A stretch of DNA of 64,000 bases from Hypoxylon rubiginosum. Taxonomy: Eukaryota; Ascomycota; Sordariomycetes; Xylariales; Hypoxylaceae. The notes under the pieces are model-generated. The model was not told the origin of the DNA. It saw nothing but the letters and a program-made list of their open reading frames with translations, and ran no database searches. The translations under genes and the position numbers were made by a program. Numbering within the stretch: the stretch's first letter is position 1; each line of letters opens with the position of its first letter. The DNA lies in contig CADCXA010000053.1 in the NCBI GenBank assembly GCA_902806565.1, positions 991,688 through 1,055,687 on the forward strand, read 5' to 3'. Below, one piece after another: positions 61,065-64,000 of the stretch.

Positions 61065-64000
61065 ATAATAGTTACTTATTTATATATTAAATATATTTTT
61101 ATTATTAAATTTAATTTAAAAAAATAATTAAAAATAATTAATAAAATTATTAAAATATATATATATTTAATTAAAAGTTTAATTATATTATAATAAAATT
61201 TTATTTTTATATTAATAATTTTTTATTTAAATAAAAATTATAATATTATTTATTTTAAATTATATTTAATTTAAAAAATAATTTAAAAAATAATTTAATT
61301 AATATATTTAAAATATTTTATAAAAAAGAATATATTTTTATATTATATAATTATTTAATTATATAAAAAGTTTTATAAGTTTTTTTAAAAAAAAACTAAA
61401 ATAATTTTAATTATAAAATATTAATTATTATATTTTATTATAACTTTTTTTTAAATTTAAATAAAGTTTTATTTTAATTTAAATTAATATATTATAATTT
61501 ATTTATTATAATTTTTTATACATTAATTAATTAATTATTAATTAATATAAATAGTTTTTATTTATATTTAACTTTTTAAATTAAATTATAATTAAAATTT
61601 AATAAATATTTATATTATTTCTTAAAATTAATTTTATTTTTTTAAAAATATTTAGTTTTAGTTTTTTATATAATTTTATAAAAAGTAATTATAATAATAA
61701 AATTCTTTTTAAATTTCTTTTAGTTTTTTTTTTTTTTTTTATATAAATTTAAAATTTAAAAAATTATTTAAAAAGATTAAATAAATATTACAGTTTATTA
61801 TAATTAAATAAAAATTAATATTAAATAAAAATATTATATTAAATATATTTTAAAATTAAATTTAAAATAAAACAAATAATTATAAAATTATAATAAATAA
61901 TATAACCTTATAAATTAAATTAAAAAAATTATAAATTTAAAATATAATTTTAAAATAATTAATTATAAAATAATTAAAATATTTATAAATTTATAATTTA
62001 TAAGTAATTTTAATATTGTTTTTTATTTTTTTTAATAAAATTATATTTACTTTTAATAATAATAATAATAATTAATTAATAATTAAATTTTTTTTATAAT
62101 TTATTATAACTTTTTTAAAAAAATATAAATTATATATTAATATTTTTTTTATATAAATAATTTTTAATTATTTAAAAAAAAACTTTTATTAATATTTATA
62201 ATATTTATAATATTTTTAATTATTATTAATATTTTATTAATATTATTTTTAAAAGTTATTATAACTAATTAAATTTTCTTTATTTTTAATTATAAAATTT
62301 ATAAAGTTTTTTTTTTTAAGTTATAAATAAACTTTTAAAGTTTATAATTTATATATAATTAATATAATATAAATATATTAATTATTTTTTTATAGTTATA
62401 TTTAAAGTATTAAATATTTTTATATATTATATAATTAAAAAAAATACTTTTTTAAATAATAAATATTTTTAAACTTTATTAATATAATATAATATAATTA
62501 CTTTTTTAAAGTTATTTTATATAATATAAATTTTTATATATATTATATAAAATAATCTTTTATTATAATTATTTAAAATATTAATTTCAATAAAAATATT
62601 AATAAATAATTTAAAATTATAATTAATTTCTTTTATAATATATTTATAATAAAATTATATATTATAAAATAAATTTAAATTAAAGATTTTTATATTTAAT
62701 ATTTAATATAATTTAATAATTAAAAGTTTTTTTAATTTTTATAGTTTTATAAATAATTTTAAATTTTTAAAAAACTTAAAACTTAAATATTATTTATTAT
62801 TTAAATAATTAATTTTATAAAATAATATTTTTATTATTATTATATATAAGTAATTTATTTATTAAAATATAATTTAAATTTTTTTTTTATTAATTATTTA
62901 AATTATTATTTATAAAGTTATTTATAAATTAATAATTAAATTTTTATATTTAATTATTTAATTTTTTAAATTATATTAATAATATTACTTTTTTTTTTTT
63001 ATATAAATTTTATTATAAGTTATTATATTTTTAATAATATTATTTCTTTTTAATTTTAATTAATATTTAAACTTATTTATTTATTAATAATTTTAAAATT
63101 ATTTAATTTTATTATTATTTTTTAAATAAACTATTTTATTATAAAACTTATAATATATTAAAAGTTAAATATTTTTAAATTTTATATTATTATAAAAAAT
63201 ATAAATATTTATAATATTTATTATATTATTTATTATAATATTAAACTTTAGTTAATTAATAATATTAATTTATTTAAAAATTTATTATTAATTAATAATA
63301 GTTTTAAACTTTTTATTTATTATATAATTTTAATTTTTAATTTTTATTAAGTTTTTTATTAACTTTTAATATTATTAATAAACTTTATAATATTATTAAT
63401 AAACTTTTTAAACTTATTAATTTATTTTATAATTTATTATTAATTATAAATTATAATTTTATTAATATATAATTATATTTTATTAGTTTATTTTTATAGT
63501 TTATTAAATTATTAATATTAATTTTAATATTTATTATTTTTTTTTTAAAAAGCTATATATTTTTTTAAAAAAGTTAATTAAATAAACTTTTAAATTATAA
63601 TTTAAAATTATAACCTTTTTTTTTTAAACTTAAATATTTTTTTTTCTAAAGAAATTAAAATTATTTTAAAAATAAAACAATTAATTTTATTAGTTAAAAC
63701 TATATATATTATATTAATTATTTTAAAAAAATAATTATTTATAATTATTCTTATTTTAATTTTATATATTATTAAAATATAATTAATTTATTTTTATTAA
63801 TAAATTATTATTTTTATTATTATAATATAAATATAATTAAGGTTTTTTTAAAATATTATTTATTTGTTTTTAATAAGATTTAAATATTTAAATATTTTAT
63901 ATATGTTTTTTTTTATAAGTTTATTTATATATATATTTTTTTATATGTTTATTTATATAATTATTTTTATAATATAAAAATTCTTTTTTTTTTTTTTTAT

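Larger units (their letters stand above)
55800..64000. repeat. RIP-type AT-rich block (right)
   Basis: From about 55,800 to the end of the window the sequence is almost pure A and T, with no intact coding sequence. The edge nearly coincides with the start of an LTR element at 55,875. Downstream of that element, 61,070-64,000 is equally AT-rich and less strongly skewed to A; I could not resolve any element there. Confidence 0.9.

Noticed and set aside
63900..64000. A telomere or CRISPR-like array in the AT-rich flanks
   Set aside because: No TTAGGG-type repeat and no regularly spaced repeats; the sequence is simple AT-rich repeat decay.

Overview
The window is a piece of a filamentous ascomycete (Pezizomycotina) genome. 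The evidence is many short phase-compatible introns of about 50-60 bp with GTATGT-like donors and CTAAC/CTGAC branch sites, Zn(II)2Cys6 regulators, a fungal highly reducing polyketide synthase, and blocks of extreme AT content typical of repeat-induced point mutation (RIP). I cannot name the species from the sequence.

Layout. Bases 1 to about 10,265 and about 55,800 to 64,000 are extremely AT-rich and have no intact coding sequence. Each holds the shell of an LTR retrotransposon with recognisable LTR pairs, target-site duplications and inter-LTR differences dominated by transitions: one at 1,825-8,982 and one at 55,875-61,064. Between them is a gene island of about 45 kb with normal composition.

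From left to right the island carries: a truncated F-box-like gene with a 9-bp minisatellite (10.3-10.8 kb); a small cysteine-rich secreted protein (12.4 kb); an AAA+ ATPase (13.1-15.4 kb); a conserved membrane-protein gene split by a 436-bp hAT-type MITE (16.0-18.8 kb); a small conserved protein (19.1 kb); a GNAT acetyltransferase (20.7-21.5 kb); a Zn2Cys6 regulator (22.3-25.1 kb); an FAD-linked oxidoreductase with an in-frame stop (25.3-27.1 kb); a Bet v 1-like protein (27.9 kb); a PKS (28.7-37.7 kb); a P450 (38.7-40.5 kb); a Zn2Cys6 regulator (42.0-44.2 kb); an MFS exporter (44.8-46.6 kb); a secreted beta-propeller protein (47.5 kb); a kinase-like membrane protein (48.8-50.0 kb); a TPR-ankyrin-CorA-like membrane protein (50.7-55.1 kb); and a small conserved hypothetical (55.2 kb).

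The core of interest is a secondary-metabolite cluster at about 25-48.7 kb. Its synthase has the order KS-AT-DH-cMT-(degenerate ER)-KR-ACP-R and so should release its polyketide reductively, as an aldehyde or alcohol. A P450 is transcribed divergently from it, and a pathway-type regulator is divergent from a DHA2-type exporter. Both divergent promoters share CGGYCGAA-like / CGAAARGACT-like elements; the second also holds a perfect 25-bp fold-back. No trans-acting enoyl reductase is present in the window. Exon coordinates below were worked out by hand from reading frame, splice consensus and family sequence patterns; for multi-exon genes the joins are given in the evidence text.
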